Positions 44,719 to 53,462 are shown, numbered from the stretch's first letter. The stretch: DNA of 64,000 bases from Saccharophagus degradans 2-40 (GCF_000013665.1 NC_007912.1:1598501-1662500), one strand, 5' to 3'. Numbers and translations: made by a program. The notes: a model not told the origin generated them from the letters alone.

Positions 44719-45969
44719 CTATTTTGCGCGAGTCACTTTAATTGGGTTGTTAAGTGCTTGGCGGGTAGTTTCTAAATAGTTCAAAAATTGTTGTTTAGTG
44801 GTAATGGGGCTTGCCTCGCCTGCCCAGCGTGCAGCAAAGTAAAAATCTAGGTTTTTACTGGCGTTTAACACCGCTAGTTCATTTAACTCATCTTCGGTAA
44901 CTTTGTGTAAATCACTCGCTCGAAAAAAAATAGCCATTCCAAGTTGGTCGTCGGCTAGGCTCTGCTCGCCAAACGTTGCTAGGTATAGCCATTCGCTTTG
45001 CTCATCTAAATAACTTAGCTTCTCTACGTTGTGTTTAACTATGCCAACCGCTAGTTGTGGGATCTCTTGTTTAGTGAATGCTTGCACATAGGTGAGGTGG
45101 GAGTGGGCGTTAATGCTATATCGGCGACGTAAATCAATGGCTTGCTCGCCTAGTTTCCAGCCTGTTTGCTCAACAGTTGCATGGGAGTGCAATGGTCCGC
45201 TTTGTAGTTTTACCGATAGCGAGTCTACATTTTGGATTGGTTGGATCGCTTCATTCTGCCACGCGGCTACGCCAGCTAAGCCAAGCGAAGGACCAACCTT
45301 TAATACATCCATGCCCCAGTCGTTCATTGCATGGTAGTCGCCGCCGTCTAACCCTACTTCGTGAAGCACTAAGTCGGGCGTGCGCTTGCCAAAAATATCA
45401 ATTAGGCCGCGCTCATCGAAATAAAAGCGGTAAGCCATTAAGTCTGATTCCCAGCCAAAGCCTTCGTATTTATATAGCTTATCGCCAATGGTGTGACTGG
45501 CGGGGTTTGTTAGTTCATTAACCTGTTGGTATTCGCCACCTTGCCAAGTTTCGCCCACTTTTTTACCGCCAACTCTCACACCCATTTCCGCCTGTGTGAG
45601 CGGAGTGTACTGAGGGTTAAGTTTGCCGCCTCTCAGCGTACTTACATGAATACGTACTTTCGCGTTCGGTGCATAGTCAGTAATAAGCAGTAGCGAGTCC
45701 TGTTGGCCATCTGCATCGGTATCTACTAGTTGGCTAGGCACGAACGAGCCGTTTATTTGGGCTACGTATGTTGAGTTATTGGTGTCGTCGTCTAGATTAA
45801 GTAAAGCAAGCGGGATAAGTGTTTGCTCACCCTTGCGTGAAACCGCTAAGGGGTTGTGGGCGTCGAGTGTAAATGTCTGCTCTAGGGTGGCAGGGGTTAC
45901 TGCGCAGCTATACGCGCTTAGTGATAGCAAGGCTGCTGTAACGAAGTTGGGTATTAGTTTTATACGCAT
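44719..45969 (-). CDS. DUF4861-family exported protein
   Basis: A 416-aa protein with a signal peptide (MRIKLIPNFVTAALLSLSAYSCAV; the Cys could be lipidated). It matches DUF4861 as I know it: FTLDAHNPLAVSRKGEQTLIPL, VDTDADGQQDSLLL, the GGKKVGETWQGGEYQQVNELTNP region, KYEGFGWESDLMAYRFYFDERGLIDIFGKRTPDLVLHEVGLDGGDYHAMNDWGMDVLKVGPSLGLAG, and a beta-rich C-terminal half. No activity is established as far as I know. The family recurs beside kduI, GH105 and polysaccharide lyases, which suggests a periplasmic uronide-active enzyme or binding protein. It is divergent from GH105 with a 19-bp operator candidate between them. Confidence 0.7.
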   Translation of the reverse strand: MRIKLIPNFVTAALLSLSAYSCAVTPATLEQTFTLDAHNPLAVSRKGEQTLIPLALLNLDDDTNNSTYVAQINGSFVPSQLVDTDADGQQDSLLLITDYAPNAKVRIHVSTLRGGKLNPQYTPLTQAEMGVRVGGKKVGETWQGGEYQQVNELTNPASHTIGDKLYKYEGFGWESDLMAYRFYFDERGLIDIFGKRTPDLVLHEVGLDGGDYHAMNDWGMDVLKVGPSLGLAGVAAWQNEAIQPIQNVDSLSVKLQSGPLHSHATVEQTGWKLGEQAIDLRRRYSINAHSHLTYVQAFTKQEIPQLAVGIVKHNVEKLSYLDEQSEWLYLATFGEQSLADDQLGMAIFFRASDLHKVTEDELNELAVLNASKNLDFYFAARWAGEASPITTKQQFLNYLETTRQALNNPIKVTRAK

Positions 45970-46051
45970 TCTGTTATGCCCCTAGGGATGTTGTTTGTAT
46001 TTAATGGAATGTCGTGGACTTTGAGTTGCAGTAAATATACTATATTGAAAT

Positions 46052-46070
46052 TGGTAATGCCACATTACCA
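46052..46070. promoter_or_regulatory. Candidate uronate-regulon operator B (between the DUF4861 gene and GH105)
   Basis: TGGTAATGCCACATTACCA is a 19-bp palindrome matching sites A, C and D in length and outer arms. It lies 83 bases from the DUF4861 gene start and 149 bases from the chosen GH105 start, so it could control both transcripts. Confidence 0.68.
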
Positions 46071-46218
46071 CTTTAAAAGTTTAGGTGCTTCTTGTAAGGT
46101 GTCACCATGATAGCGCTGCTTGTATTAGCTGCACTGGTTGAGTAAAGCCTGCTTTTGTCGTATTCGGCGAGAAGCAAATGACCAAAAAAACGAACAAGTG
46201 AAAGTAAAGAGGGTGCAA

Positions 46219-47502
46219 ATGAAAGCTGTATCGATAGCAATGACTTTAGTCGCGGGCTTAGCCGGTGCTGGCTGTGTGGCGAGCAACGACCATGCTGTAT
46301 CTAGTGAAGCCAACAAACCTTATTCCACCGATGTATGGCCGGAAAACGTCGAATACCGTGCCCCTGGCACTACACCTATTAAATACAGTTTAGCGTTTGA
46401 CCCCCAAAGCGTAGCTGTTGTGGCCAACCAGGTAGCCGATTGGCAGTTGGCGCAGTTCGATATTCGCTCCAATAAAATGCGCCCAGAAGAGCGCGCGAGT
46501 GCTATTCCGCAGGGCTGGATTTATGCCACGCAAAACATTGGTTTGCTGCGTTGGGGAGAAACCCGTAACGATCAGCAATATATTCAAGCCGTGCGCAACC
46601 TGTCTGCTATTAATGAATGGCGTGTAGGCCCGCGTTTTTACCATGCCGATGACCATGCTATGGGGTCGGTTTATATGGATTTATATGAGCGCTACAACAA
46701 GCCATATATGATCGAAAACTTGAAGCAAACCTTCGATTGGGTTCTCGCTAACCCGAGTGACCGCACCCTTGAATTCGAAGGGCACGAAAAAGAAGTAATG
46801 CTTACTGCCCACCGCAAATTCGAAGACCCATGGTGCACAGAGCGCTGGTGTTGGGCCGATGCAATATTTATGTCTCCTCCTGTTTGGGCACAGTTATCGC
46901 AAATTACCGGTAATAAAAGCTACCTAGAATTTATGGATAAAGAATTTTGGGCCACTACGGATTACCTCTACAGCACCGAAGAAAGCTTATACCTACGCGA
47001 TAGCCGTTATTTCACCAGAAAAGACAGCAATGGCAAGCTTATCTATTGGGGCCGTGGTAACGGTTGGGTGTTAGCCGGTATTGCGCGTTTAATTCCTTAT
47101 TTACCTGAAGATTTTGAGAACCGCGCTAAATACGTGCAGTTGTTTAAAGACATGAGCAAGCATATTCAAGCTGCACAAAACCCAGATGGAAGCTGGCCTT
47201 CTTCACTGCTAGACACATCTATGGAGCCTGTTCCTGAATCAAGTGGTACTGGCTTGTTGGCGTTTGGCTTGGCGTGGGGCATAAACAACGGTTTGCTAGA
47301 TCCAAAAGTGTATACGCCTACAGTTAAAAAAGCGTGGGAATCGCTGGTGAACAGCGTGGATGAAAATGGACGCCTAGGCTGGGTTCAGCAAGTGGCATTC
47401 GCCCCAGGTAGCGCTACAGCGAAAGATACCGAATTATATGGCACCGGCGCGTTATTGTTGGCAGCAGCAGAAATTACAGTGTTGCTAGAAAACCAAAAAT
47501 AA
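46219..47502 (+). CDS. GH105 unsaturated glucuronyl/rhamnogalacturonyl hydrolase, lipoprotein
   Basis: Hydrolyses the unsaturated uronate left at the non-reducing end by polysaccharide lyases, releasing a 4-deoxy-5-keto uronate. I take ATG 46219 after AGAGGGTGCAA; the frame is open from 46138, but only this start gives a clean lipoprotein signal (MKAVSIAMTLVAGLAGAGC, lipobox AGAGC). The 427-aa protein has the (alpha/alpha)6-barrel family's DDHAMGSVYMDLYERYNKPYM and EVMLTAHRKFEDPWCTERWCWADAIFMSPPVWA; WGRGNGWVLAGIARLI and SGTGLLAFGLAWGINNG follow. GH88 is the nearest alternative. It starts the plus-strand run GH105-kduD-lyase-GH2. Confidence 0.9.
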   Translation: MKAVSIAMTLVAGLAGAGCVASNDHAVSSEANKPYSTDVWPENVEYRAPGTTPIKYSLAFDPQSVAVVANQVADWQLAQFDIRSNKMRPEERASAIPQGWIYATQNIGLLRWGETRNDQQYIQAVRNLSAINEWRVGPRFYHADDHAMGSVYMDLYERYNKPYMIENLKQTFDWVLANPSDRTLEFEGHEKEVMLTAHRKFEDPWCTERWCWADAIFMSPPVWAQLSQITGNKSYLEFMDKEFWATTDYLYSTEESLYLRDSRYFTRKDSNGKLIYWGRGNGWVLAGIARLIPYLPEDFENRAKYVQLFKDMSKHIQAAQNPDGSWPSSLLDTSMEPVPESSGTGLLAFGLAWGINNGLLDPKVYTPTVKKAWESLVNSVDENGRLGWVQQVAFAPGSATAKDTELYGTGALLLAAAEITVLLENQK

Positions 47503-47561
47503 ATGCTGTTGGCTCGTGATTAAAATACGATTAAAGCAAAACAATTACGTGAGAAGTAACA

Positions 47562-48338
47562 ATGAGTGAAGTGTTTTTTAAAGAAATGTTCGGCCTAAAC
47601 GGTAAAGTTGCCATTGTGACAGGCGCAACGCGTGGGTTAGGTCAAGCAATGGCGTTAGCGTTGGCGAAAGCCGGCGCTAGCGTGGTGGCAGTAGGTTCGA
47701 AGTTAGAAAATTTAGAATCGACCATGGCGCTGCTTGCAGAGTACGACGTACCGACATTGGCGTTAGCTTGTGATCAGACCAAACCTGCAGCCATTACCCA
47801 AGTAGTTACTGATACGGTTGAAAAGTTTGGCCGAATTGATGTGCTAATAAATAATGCCGGCACTATACGCAGAGCACCAGCTGTAGATTTTTCTGATGAC
47901 GACTGGGAAAACGTTATAGAAACCAATCTTAATGGTGTTTTTCGATTTTGTCGCGCCGTTGGCAAGGTCATGCTTGAGCAACGTAGCGGTAAAATAATTA
48001 ATATCGCCTCGCTATTAAGTTTCTCTGGCGGTTTAACTGTGCCAGCTTATGCCGCAAGCAAAGGTGGTGTGGCGCAGTTAACCAAAGCGTTAGCGAATGA
48101 GTGGGCGGCTAGTAACGTTCAAATCAATGCTATTGCGCCAGGGTACTTTAATACCGATAACACCGAAAATATTCGCAAAGACGCAGCGCGTTTTGAAAGC
48201 ATTAGCGCGCGTATTCCTGCGGGGCGTTGGGGCGAGCCTGATGACTTAACGGGTGCTGCGGTGTTTTTAGCAAGTAATGCATCTAATTATGTGAATGGCC
48301 ACATAATGTTGGTAGATGGTGGTTGGATGGCGCGTTAA
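47562..48338 (+). CDS. kduD: KduD, 2-deoxy-D-gluconate/2,5-diketo-3-deoxygluconate dehydrogenase
   Basis: Reduces 2,5-diketo-3-deoxygluconate to KDG, the step after KduI. The 258-aa short-chain dehydrogenase has the nucleotide motif VTGATRGLGQAMA, NNAGTIRRAP, catalytic Ser and YAASKGG (Tyr-x3-Lys), and NAIAPGYFNTDNTE as in KduD proteins. GAAGTAACA precedes ATG 47562. It lies 59 bases after GH105 and 36 before the lyase-like gene, so it is probably in the same operon. Confidence 0.93.
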   Translation: MSEVFFKEMFGLNGKVAIVTGATRGLGQAMALALAKAGASVVAVGSKLENLESTMALLAEYDVPTLALACDQTKPAAITQVVTDTVEKFGRIDVLINNAGTIRRAPAVDFSDDDWENVIETNLNGVFRFCRAVGKVMLEQRSGKIINIASLLSFSGGLTVPAYAASKGGVAQLTKALANEWAASNVQINAIAPGYFNTDNTENIRKDAARFESISARIPAGRWGEPDDLTGAAVFLASNASNYVNGHIMLVDGGWMAR

Positions 48339-48374
48339 CGCGCCGCAAACCTTATACAGATTAAAGGGCTGTTT

Positions 48375-49715
48375 ATGAAAGCGTTAGGTGGTTTAAAAGT
48401 CTTCGTAACTGTGTGCGCGGTAATTGTTTTAAATTACATGGTTACCTGTTCTCTTGCTGCAAATGCAGCACAAAGCAATACAGGCAATAGTGTAAATAAA
48501 CATACCAGTAACCAAAGCGTTGTAGCTGAAGCAACTATACGGCTACCTTACGATAACTTACTCAAAATGCGCGAGAGCTTTCGTGCTGGCGATGCGGGTG
48601 TGGTAAATGCGGTAAACCTTTTACAAAAGGAGGCCGATTCATTGTTAGATGTTGAGCCTTTTACCGTAATAACCAAACCCAACTTACCAGCAAGCGGAAA
48701 TAAAAATGATTATTTCAGCTTCGCTCCCTATTGGTGGCCTAACCCCGATACCGAAGATGGCTACCCTTGGGTGAAGATGGATGGTAAAAAGAATCCGCAT
48801 GCTTACGCGAAAACGTCGAATAAAACAGCCCTAAACGATCTGATGGATTCCACCCAGTCACTCAGCTTGGCTTACTTTTTTACGGGTAGAAAAGCGTATG
48901 CGGATAAAACTGCCGAGCTTTTAAAGGTGTGGTTTTTAAATGAGGAAACAAAAATGAATCCTCATTTAAAGTATGCGCAAGCAATACCTGGCAAAGTGGA
49001 CGGCCGTGGAATAGGTATTATTGATGCTCGTGGTTTTTACAGAGTGCTAGATAGCATTTTGTTGATAAAACCTTCGCAAGCACTAACTGCAGGTGAATTA
49101 GCGGGGCTAGATGCGTGGTTTAGCGAATATTTAGAGTGGCTAGTAGAAAGTCCTTTGGGTATTGATGAACGCAAAACGAAGAATAACCACGGCACATTTT
49201 ACGATTACCAAGTAGCGGCTATTGCACTTTTCGTGAATAACGAAAAAATTGCTAAAAACGCTATAAAGCGAGCTCAAAAACGATTAAAAGCGCAGATAAC
49301 CAAAGATGGTAAGCAACCTTTAGAGTTAGAGCGTACGCGTCCATTTCATTACAGTGTATTTAATTTGCAGGCATTTGTTGGCTTGGCGAAATTGGCGTCT
49401 GAAGTGGGAGTAGATCTTTGGCAGTATCCATCGGCAAAAGATAATCGCCTTAAGCAAGCTTTCGATTACTTAATTACTCATTCCCGCACTGCTAGCACAA
49501 TGAATGGCACGCAAGAATCAACTTTGCGAAAGTACGATTTTATTCCAGTGTTACCCGATTATGCTCACAAATATGGCGTAAGTATTGAAAGCTTACGCGC
49601 CCATTACGACCCAGAGCATGGCTATTGGGTGGATTGTGGCTTGCTATTTCTTTCCCCTAACTTTTTTAAAGCTGAGCTGGCGACGACTACAAACTACAAA
49701 CCGTGTAGATACTAA
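48375..49715 (+). CDS. Alginate-lyase-family protein, probably a PL38-like glucuronan lyase
   Basis: A 446-aa exported protein (signal peptide about residues 1-33, ending NAAQS) of the (alpha/alpha)-toroid alginate-lyase superfamily. Typical segments: DYFSFAPYWWPNPDTEDGYPWVKMDGKKNPHAY, TEDGYPWV, then the catalytic-type NNHGTFYDYQ (Asn270-Asn271-His272, where Asn/His neutralise the uronate) and a later RPFHYSVFNLQAF with Tyr. The FAPYWWPNPD form resembles the PL38 endo-glucuronan lyases of Bacteroidetes more than PL5 alginate lyases; this assignment is from memory of the family. It would cut a beta-linked glucuronate polymer by beta-elimination, feeding GH105. Not tested. Confidence 0.75.
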   Translation: MKALGGLKVFVTVCAVIVLNYMVTCSLAANAAQSNTGNSVNKHTSNQSVVAEATIRLPYDNLLKMRESFRAGDAGVVNAVNLLQKEADSLLDVEPFTVITKPNLPASGNKNDYFSFAPYWWPNPDTEDGYPWVKMDGKKNPHAYAKTSNKTALNDLMDSTQSLSLAYFFTGRKAYADKTAELLKVWFLNEETKMNPHLKYAQAIPGKVDGRGIGIIDARGFYRVLDSILLIKPSQALTAGELAGLDAWFSEYLEWLVESPLGIDERKTKNNHGTFYDYQVAAIALFVNNEKIAKNAIKRAQKRLKAQITKDGKQPLELERTRPFHYSVFNLQAFVGLAKLASEVGVDLWQYPSAKDNRLKQAFDYLITHSRTASTMNGTQESTLRKYDFIPVLPDYAHKYGVSIESLRAHYDPEHGYWVDCGLLFLSPNFFKAELATTTNYKPCRY

Positions 49716-49740
49716 TAATTAATTAGCTCTTGGATACAAA

Positions 49741-52215
49741 ATGAAATCTATTTTTATTGTTCGTAAGCCTCTTGCGTGGTGCGCAGGGGCTTGTTTAATT
49801 GTGGCTGCATTGGCGGGGTGTGAACCTGCTAATAATGACGCGCCGGTTAAAGGTGCTTCGCCTGTAAAGGCGGCCGAGCCAACAGTAACGCTGTTTAACG
49901 ACGATTGGCATTACTTGCAAAATAATGCGCAAGATATCGCGGAAATTTCGCAAAGCAAAAAATGGCAGCATGTAAATATACCTCACACGTGGAACGCTAC
50001 CGATACCGTCGACGCCGAACCAGGCTACCGACGCAATGCTAGTTGGTACAAAAAGGAGTTTGCGGCAGGCCAAGCCTCGCGTTATGTGCTGTATTTTGAA
50101 GGCGCAAATATGGAAACGCAGGTGTATATAAATGGCCAATTAGCAGGTGAGCACATTGGAGGCTATTTAGGGTTCGATATAGAGCTAACACCTTGGTTAA
50201 AGAAAAATGCGAAAAATACTTTATTAGTAAGGGTGAGCAACGCTTACAACCCGCACTTAATACCCTCACAGAAGGCAGATTTTTTTATACATGGCGGAAT
50301 AACGCGTGATGTATGGTTAAAAGCGTTGCCCGAAACCTATATAGATCGCCTTCAAATCGACACACCTACAGTTTCAGAATCCACCGCGCAAACCCGCGTA
50401 CGCGCTTTGTTAAATGTAGGTGCCGCGTCGACGCAAGGGCTTACGCTAAGTGCCGAGTTGAAATCACCTAACGGCAGCGTAGTTTTGTCTGCGAGTAATA
50501 TCCAGGTGGCGGCTAACAACGAGGTGGAAATTGTATTTAAAGATATTGCCAACCCACAGTTGTGGTCTGTCGATACCCCAAATTTGTACACCATGCAGGT
50601 GGCGTTGCGCGATAGTGATAACAAAATTATTCACGAGGTAAATGAAAAATTTGGTTACCGTTGGTTTGAAATGCGAGCAGGGCAGGGCTTCTTTGTAAAC
50701 GGTAAGCGTATGCTTATTCGTGGTACCCATAGGCATGAAGAGTCTGCCGGTGTGGGCGCAGCCATTACAAATGAAATGCACCGCGCCGATATGCAACAAA
50801 TTAAAGATATGGGAGCAAATTTTGTGCGTCTTGCCCATTATCCGCAAGACCCTGAAGTTTACCGAGCTGCAGATGAATTAGGTTTGGTGTTGTGGGATGA
50901 ACTGCCTTGGTGCCGGGGTGGTAAAGGTGGCGAAGAGTGGGAGAAAAACACAGAGTCGTACCTTAAACGTCAAATTGCGCAAAACCGTAATCACGCGAGT
51001 ATTGCGTTTTGGTCGCTGGGTAACGAGATGTATTGGGAAGAAGACTTCCCAGGCGGTGGCAACGATGACGCAGTACTTGAATATGTAAAAAAACTTAACG
51101 CAATTGCTAAGGCTGCGGATTCTTCGCGCTTAACAACCTTGCGTAAGTTTTACCCTGCCGCAAAAGTGGTTGATGCATTTTCGCCTTCTATTTGGGCTGG
51201 TTGGTATGGTGGTGCCTACGGACAATATGAAGAAGCCATTCGCGCAGCGATGAAGGATTATCCTGCCTTTTTACATATGGAATACGGAGGCTCTAGTCAT
51301 GCGGGACGCCACACAGAAACACCAACCGGTAAAGAAGGTATTATTGGTGCGCAGGTTTCTGTAGAAGAGGCGATGAATCAAGCTGTGGTAAAAAGCGTCG
51401 CGAAAGATAGCGATTGGAATGAAAATTACATGGTCGATTTATTTGATTGGCATTTGCATGTGTCTGAATCGGTCGAAGGTTTTGCAGGCAATGCTCAATG
51501 GGCTATGAAAGACTTTGGTACGCCTTTGCGTCCTGAAAACCCCATACCCTACGTGAATCAAAAGGGGTTATTGGATAGGAATGGTCACCCCAAAGATGCT
51601 TACTATGTGTTTGCAAGCTACTGGTCCGATAAACCTTTCTGTTATATCGAGTCTAAAACATGGACTCATCGCCAAGGGCCGAAAGAGGGGAGAGATGTTA
51701 CGGTTTACTGTAATACTCACACCGCAGAGCTTTTCTTGAATGGCAACAGTTTAGGTGTAAAACAGCGCGATCCTCAGCGTTTTCCCGCGGGCGGTTTAGT
51801 GTGGAAGGTGCCATTTAAAGCTGGCGTAAACCATTTGCGCGTTGAAGGTATTATTGACGATGTAAAAGTGCACGATAAGCTAGATGTTACCTATTTAATT
51901 GGTGAGCACGGTAAGCTGGATTCGATAAAACTAAGTGCTAAACCGCTGGACTCTGGCAATATTCTTATTGAAGCCGAGGCTTTAGATAGTGCTGGTAATC
52001 GTGTACTGAATTATTCTGAGCGCGCGTATTTCTTTAATGTTGGCGAACAGGGGCAATTGATAGAGAATCAAGGTACCCCTAATGGCAGCAGTATTATCGA
52101 AATGGCCAGTGGTTACGCTGCAATTGAATTTATTCCTGGTGATAAACCCAGCGTCATTGAATTCAGAAATCAAAATGTAAAAGGGGTGTATTTAAACGTT
52201 GATGCGAAGCAGTAA
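49741..52215 (+). CDS. GH2 glycoside hydrolase (beta-galactosidase/beta-glucuronidase type), lipoprotein
   Basis: An 824-aa lipoprotein (lipobox ALAGC, Cys about residue 27). Domain order: a sugar-binding jelly roll (WQHVNIPHTWNATDT... QVYINGQLAGEHIGGYLGFDIELTPWL), an Ig-like domain, the TIM barrel, then extra C-terminal beta domains (AELFLNGNSLGVKQRDPQRFPAGGLVWKVPFKAG). The acid/base Glu429 is in SLGNEM and the nucleophile Glu514 in HMEYGG, as in GH2. Specificity (galactose, glucuronate, mannose) cannot be read from motifs; the neighbours make a glucuronidase or a side-chain remover the likeliest. It ends the plus-strand operon; a bidirectional terminator follows. Confidence 0.88.
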   Translation: MKSIFIVRKPLAWCAGACLIVAALAGCEPANNDAPVKGASPVKAAEPTVTLFNDDWHYLQNNAQDIAEISQSKKWQHVNIPHTWNATDTVDAEPGYRRNASWYKKEFAAGQASRYVLYFEGANMETQVYINGQLAGEHIGGYLGFDIELTPWLKKNAKNTLLVRVSNAYNPHLIPSQKADFFIHGGITRDVWLKALPETYIDRLQIDTPTVSESTAQTRVRALLNVGAASTQGLTLSAELKSPNGSVVLSASNIQVAANNEVEIVFKDIANPQLWSVDTPNLYTMQVALRDSDNKIIHEVNEKFGYRWFEMRAGQGFFVNGKRMLIRGTHRHEESAGVGAAITNEMHRADMQQIKDMGANFVRLAHYPQDPEVYRAADELGLVLWDELPWCRGGKGGEEWEKNTESYLKRQIAQNRNHASIAFWSLGNEMYWEEDFPGGGNDDAVLEYVKKLNAIAKAADSSRLTTLRKFYPAAKVVDAFSPSIWAGWYGGAYGQYEEAIRAAMKDYPAFLHMEYGGSSHAGRHTETPTGKEGIIGAQVSVEEAMNQAVVKSVAKDSDWNENYMVDLFDWHLHVSESVEGFAGNAQWAMKDFGTPLRPENPIPYVNQKGLLDRNGHPKDAYYVFASYWSDKPFCYIESKTWTHRQGPKEGRDVTVYCNTHTAELFLNGNSLGVKQRDPQRFPAGGLVWKVPFKAGVNHLRVEGIIDDVKVHDKLDVTYLIGEHGKLDSIKLSAKPLDSGNILIEAEALDSAGNRVLNYSERAYFFNVGEQGQLIENQGTPNGSSIIEMASGYAAIEFIPGDKPSVIEFRNQNVKGVYLNVDAKQ

Positions 52216-52272
52216 CTGCTTTGCAATGGGGTTTAATTTGAGCACCCATATTAGGCGAGTAAAATCAGAGAT

Positions 52273-52309
52273 AAAAAAGCCCCAGCTAAATAGTTAGTTG
52301 GGGCTTTTT
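52273..52309. terminator. Bidirectional terminator between GH2 and the DUF4124 gene
   Basis: GCCCCAGCTAA (52279-52289) pairs with TTAGTTGGGGC (52294-52304, one G-T), flanked by A6 and T5, so it can end both convergent transcripts. Confidence 0.88.
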
Positions 52310-52334
52310 ATTTGTACTGTAGAATCTTTATAGG

Positions 52335-52796
52335 TTAAATGCCCTCAAGGCTTTTGGTTCGTTCATTCATTTGTTGCTGTACAGCTTTGGCGTCATCGAC
52401 TAATTTTTTTACTTTTTCTGGGCTATATATGTTGCCGCTAAAGTCCGGCCCTTGTGGAGTATCGGTTTCCCCTGCAATGGTGGGCTCCTCTTTAATGCCT
52501 TGTATGAGGTTTACATTCGGGTCTACTTCCATTTTTACGGCAGATTCTGCAGGGTTGGGTGGCGGCTCGGAGGAGTAGTGGACTACCCCGTTTGCGTCAG
52601 TCCATTTATATGCGGTGGTTTTCCCCTCGGCAAAAGTCGGTAAGCTGGGGCTAGAAAAGCTAGGTAGGCTTTCTGTAGAGAAAGGCAGCTTCCCTGTCAT
52701 TATATACATCATGTAGTTCGAGGCCCCAAGGGCCAGCACCACAACCACAACACACTTAAATATCAGCTTTTTCACTGCTGTAAATCTCCATTTCAA
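52335..52796 (-). CDS. DUF4124-domain membrane-anchored protein
   Basis: A 153-aa protein with an N-terminal hydrophobic anchor (LIFKCVVVVVLALGASNYMMYIMTG), a Ser/Pro linker and the DUF4124 signature AYKWTDANGVVHYSSEPPPNP about residue 63. The rest is acidic and low in complexity, with a helical end (KVKKLVDDAKAVQQQMNERTKSLEG). DUF4124 proteins are common in Pseudomonas relatives and have no established function. It lies at the right edge of the block that separates mutS from recA, next to pncC. Confidence 0.8.
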   Translation of the reverse strand: MKWRFTAVKKLIFKCVVVVVLALGASNYMMYIMTGKLPFSTESLPSFSSPSLPTFAEGKTTAYKWTDANGVVHYSSEPPPNPAESAVKMEVDPNVNLIQGIKEEPTIAGETDTPQGPDFSGNIYSPEKVKKLVDDAKAVQQQMNERTKSLEGI

Positions 52797-52951
52797 CTAG
52801 TCTTATTACGCCATTATACCCATGCTTTAGGTTTAGTGTTTTAGCTAATGCCTAAAAGTGTTTAAGCGGAAGGGCGCAACCTTAAAGGTTGTAAAAGTGT
52901 AGCAAGAAAAAGCCATTGCAAGTTAATCACAGTTGCCCTATGTTCTTGCCC

Positions 52952-53440
52952 ATGACTGAATCTACTTATCTTCTAGCCGAGCGTTTAGGCCAGCTTTTAC
53001 GTGGGCCAAAACACACCGTAACTACCGCAGAGTCTTGTACTGGCGGGGGTATTGGGCAGGCAATTACTCTGGTGCCGGGCAGTTCGGCTTGGTTTGAGGC
53101 GGGTTATATAACCTATAGCAATCGTATAAAATCTAAGCTTTTAGGTGTGCCTTCAGCATTAATCGAGGCCCATGGTGCGGTGAGTGAGCCGGTGGTCTTG
53201 GCAATGGCGGCAGGGGCTATACAGCACTCGGCGGCCAATTATGCGGTAGCTGTAAGTGGGGTAGCTGGGCCAGATGGCGGCACCCCGAATAAGCCCGTGG
53301 GCACCGTGTGCTTTGCCTGGGGCGCTGCAGATACTCTGCAGGCTGCAACCGTGCACTTTGAGGGCGATAGGCACGATGTGCGCGAGCAAAGTGTAAACTT
53401 TGCGTTGCTAAAATTGATTCACCTGTGTGAGCAAAGTTAA
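52952..53440 (+). CDS. pncC: PncC (CinA C-terminal domain), nicotinamide-nucleotide amidohydrolase
   Basis: Deamidates NMN to NaMN in the pyridine-nucleotide cycle. The frame is open from 52916, with possible starts at TTG 52916, ATG 52940 and ATG 52952. I choose ATG 52952 (MTESTYLLAERLGQLL) because relatives begin shortly before TTAESCTGG. The 162-aa protein has TTAESCTGGGIGQAITLVPGSSAWFEAGYITYSN, the catalytic Ser/Lys region and AVSGVAGPDGGTPNKPVGTV. It lies before recA, the canonical cinA-recA order. Confidence 0.93.
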   Translation: MTESTYLLAERLGQLLRGPKHTVTTAESCTGGGIGQAITLVPGSSAWFEAGYITYSNRIKSKLLGVPSALIEAHGAVSEPVVLAMAAGAIQHSAANYAVAVSGVAGPDGGTPNKPVGTVCFAWGAADTLQAATVHFEGDRHDVREQSVNFALLKLIHLCEQS

Positions 53441-53462
53441 ATTTTACTGTATAAAAAACTAT

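Noticed and set aside
53445-53460. Second LexA box upstream of recA
   Set aside because: CTGTATAAAAAACTAT matches only the left arm; the right arm lacks ACAG.
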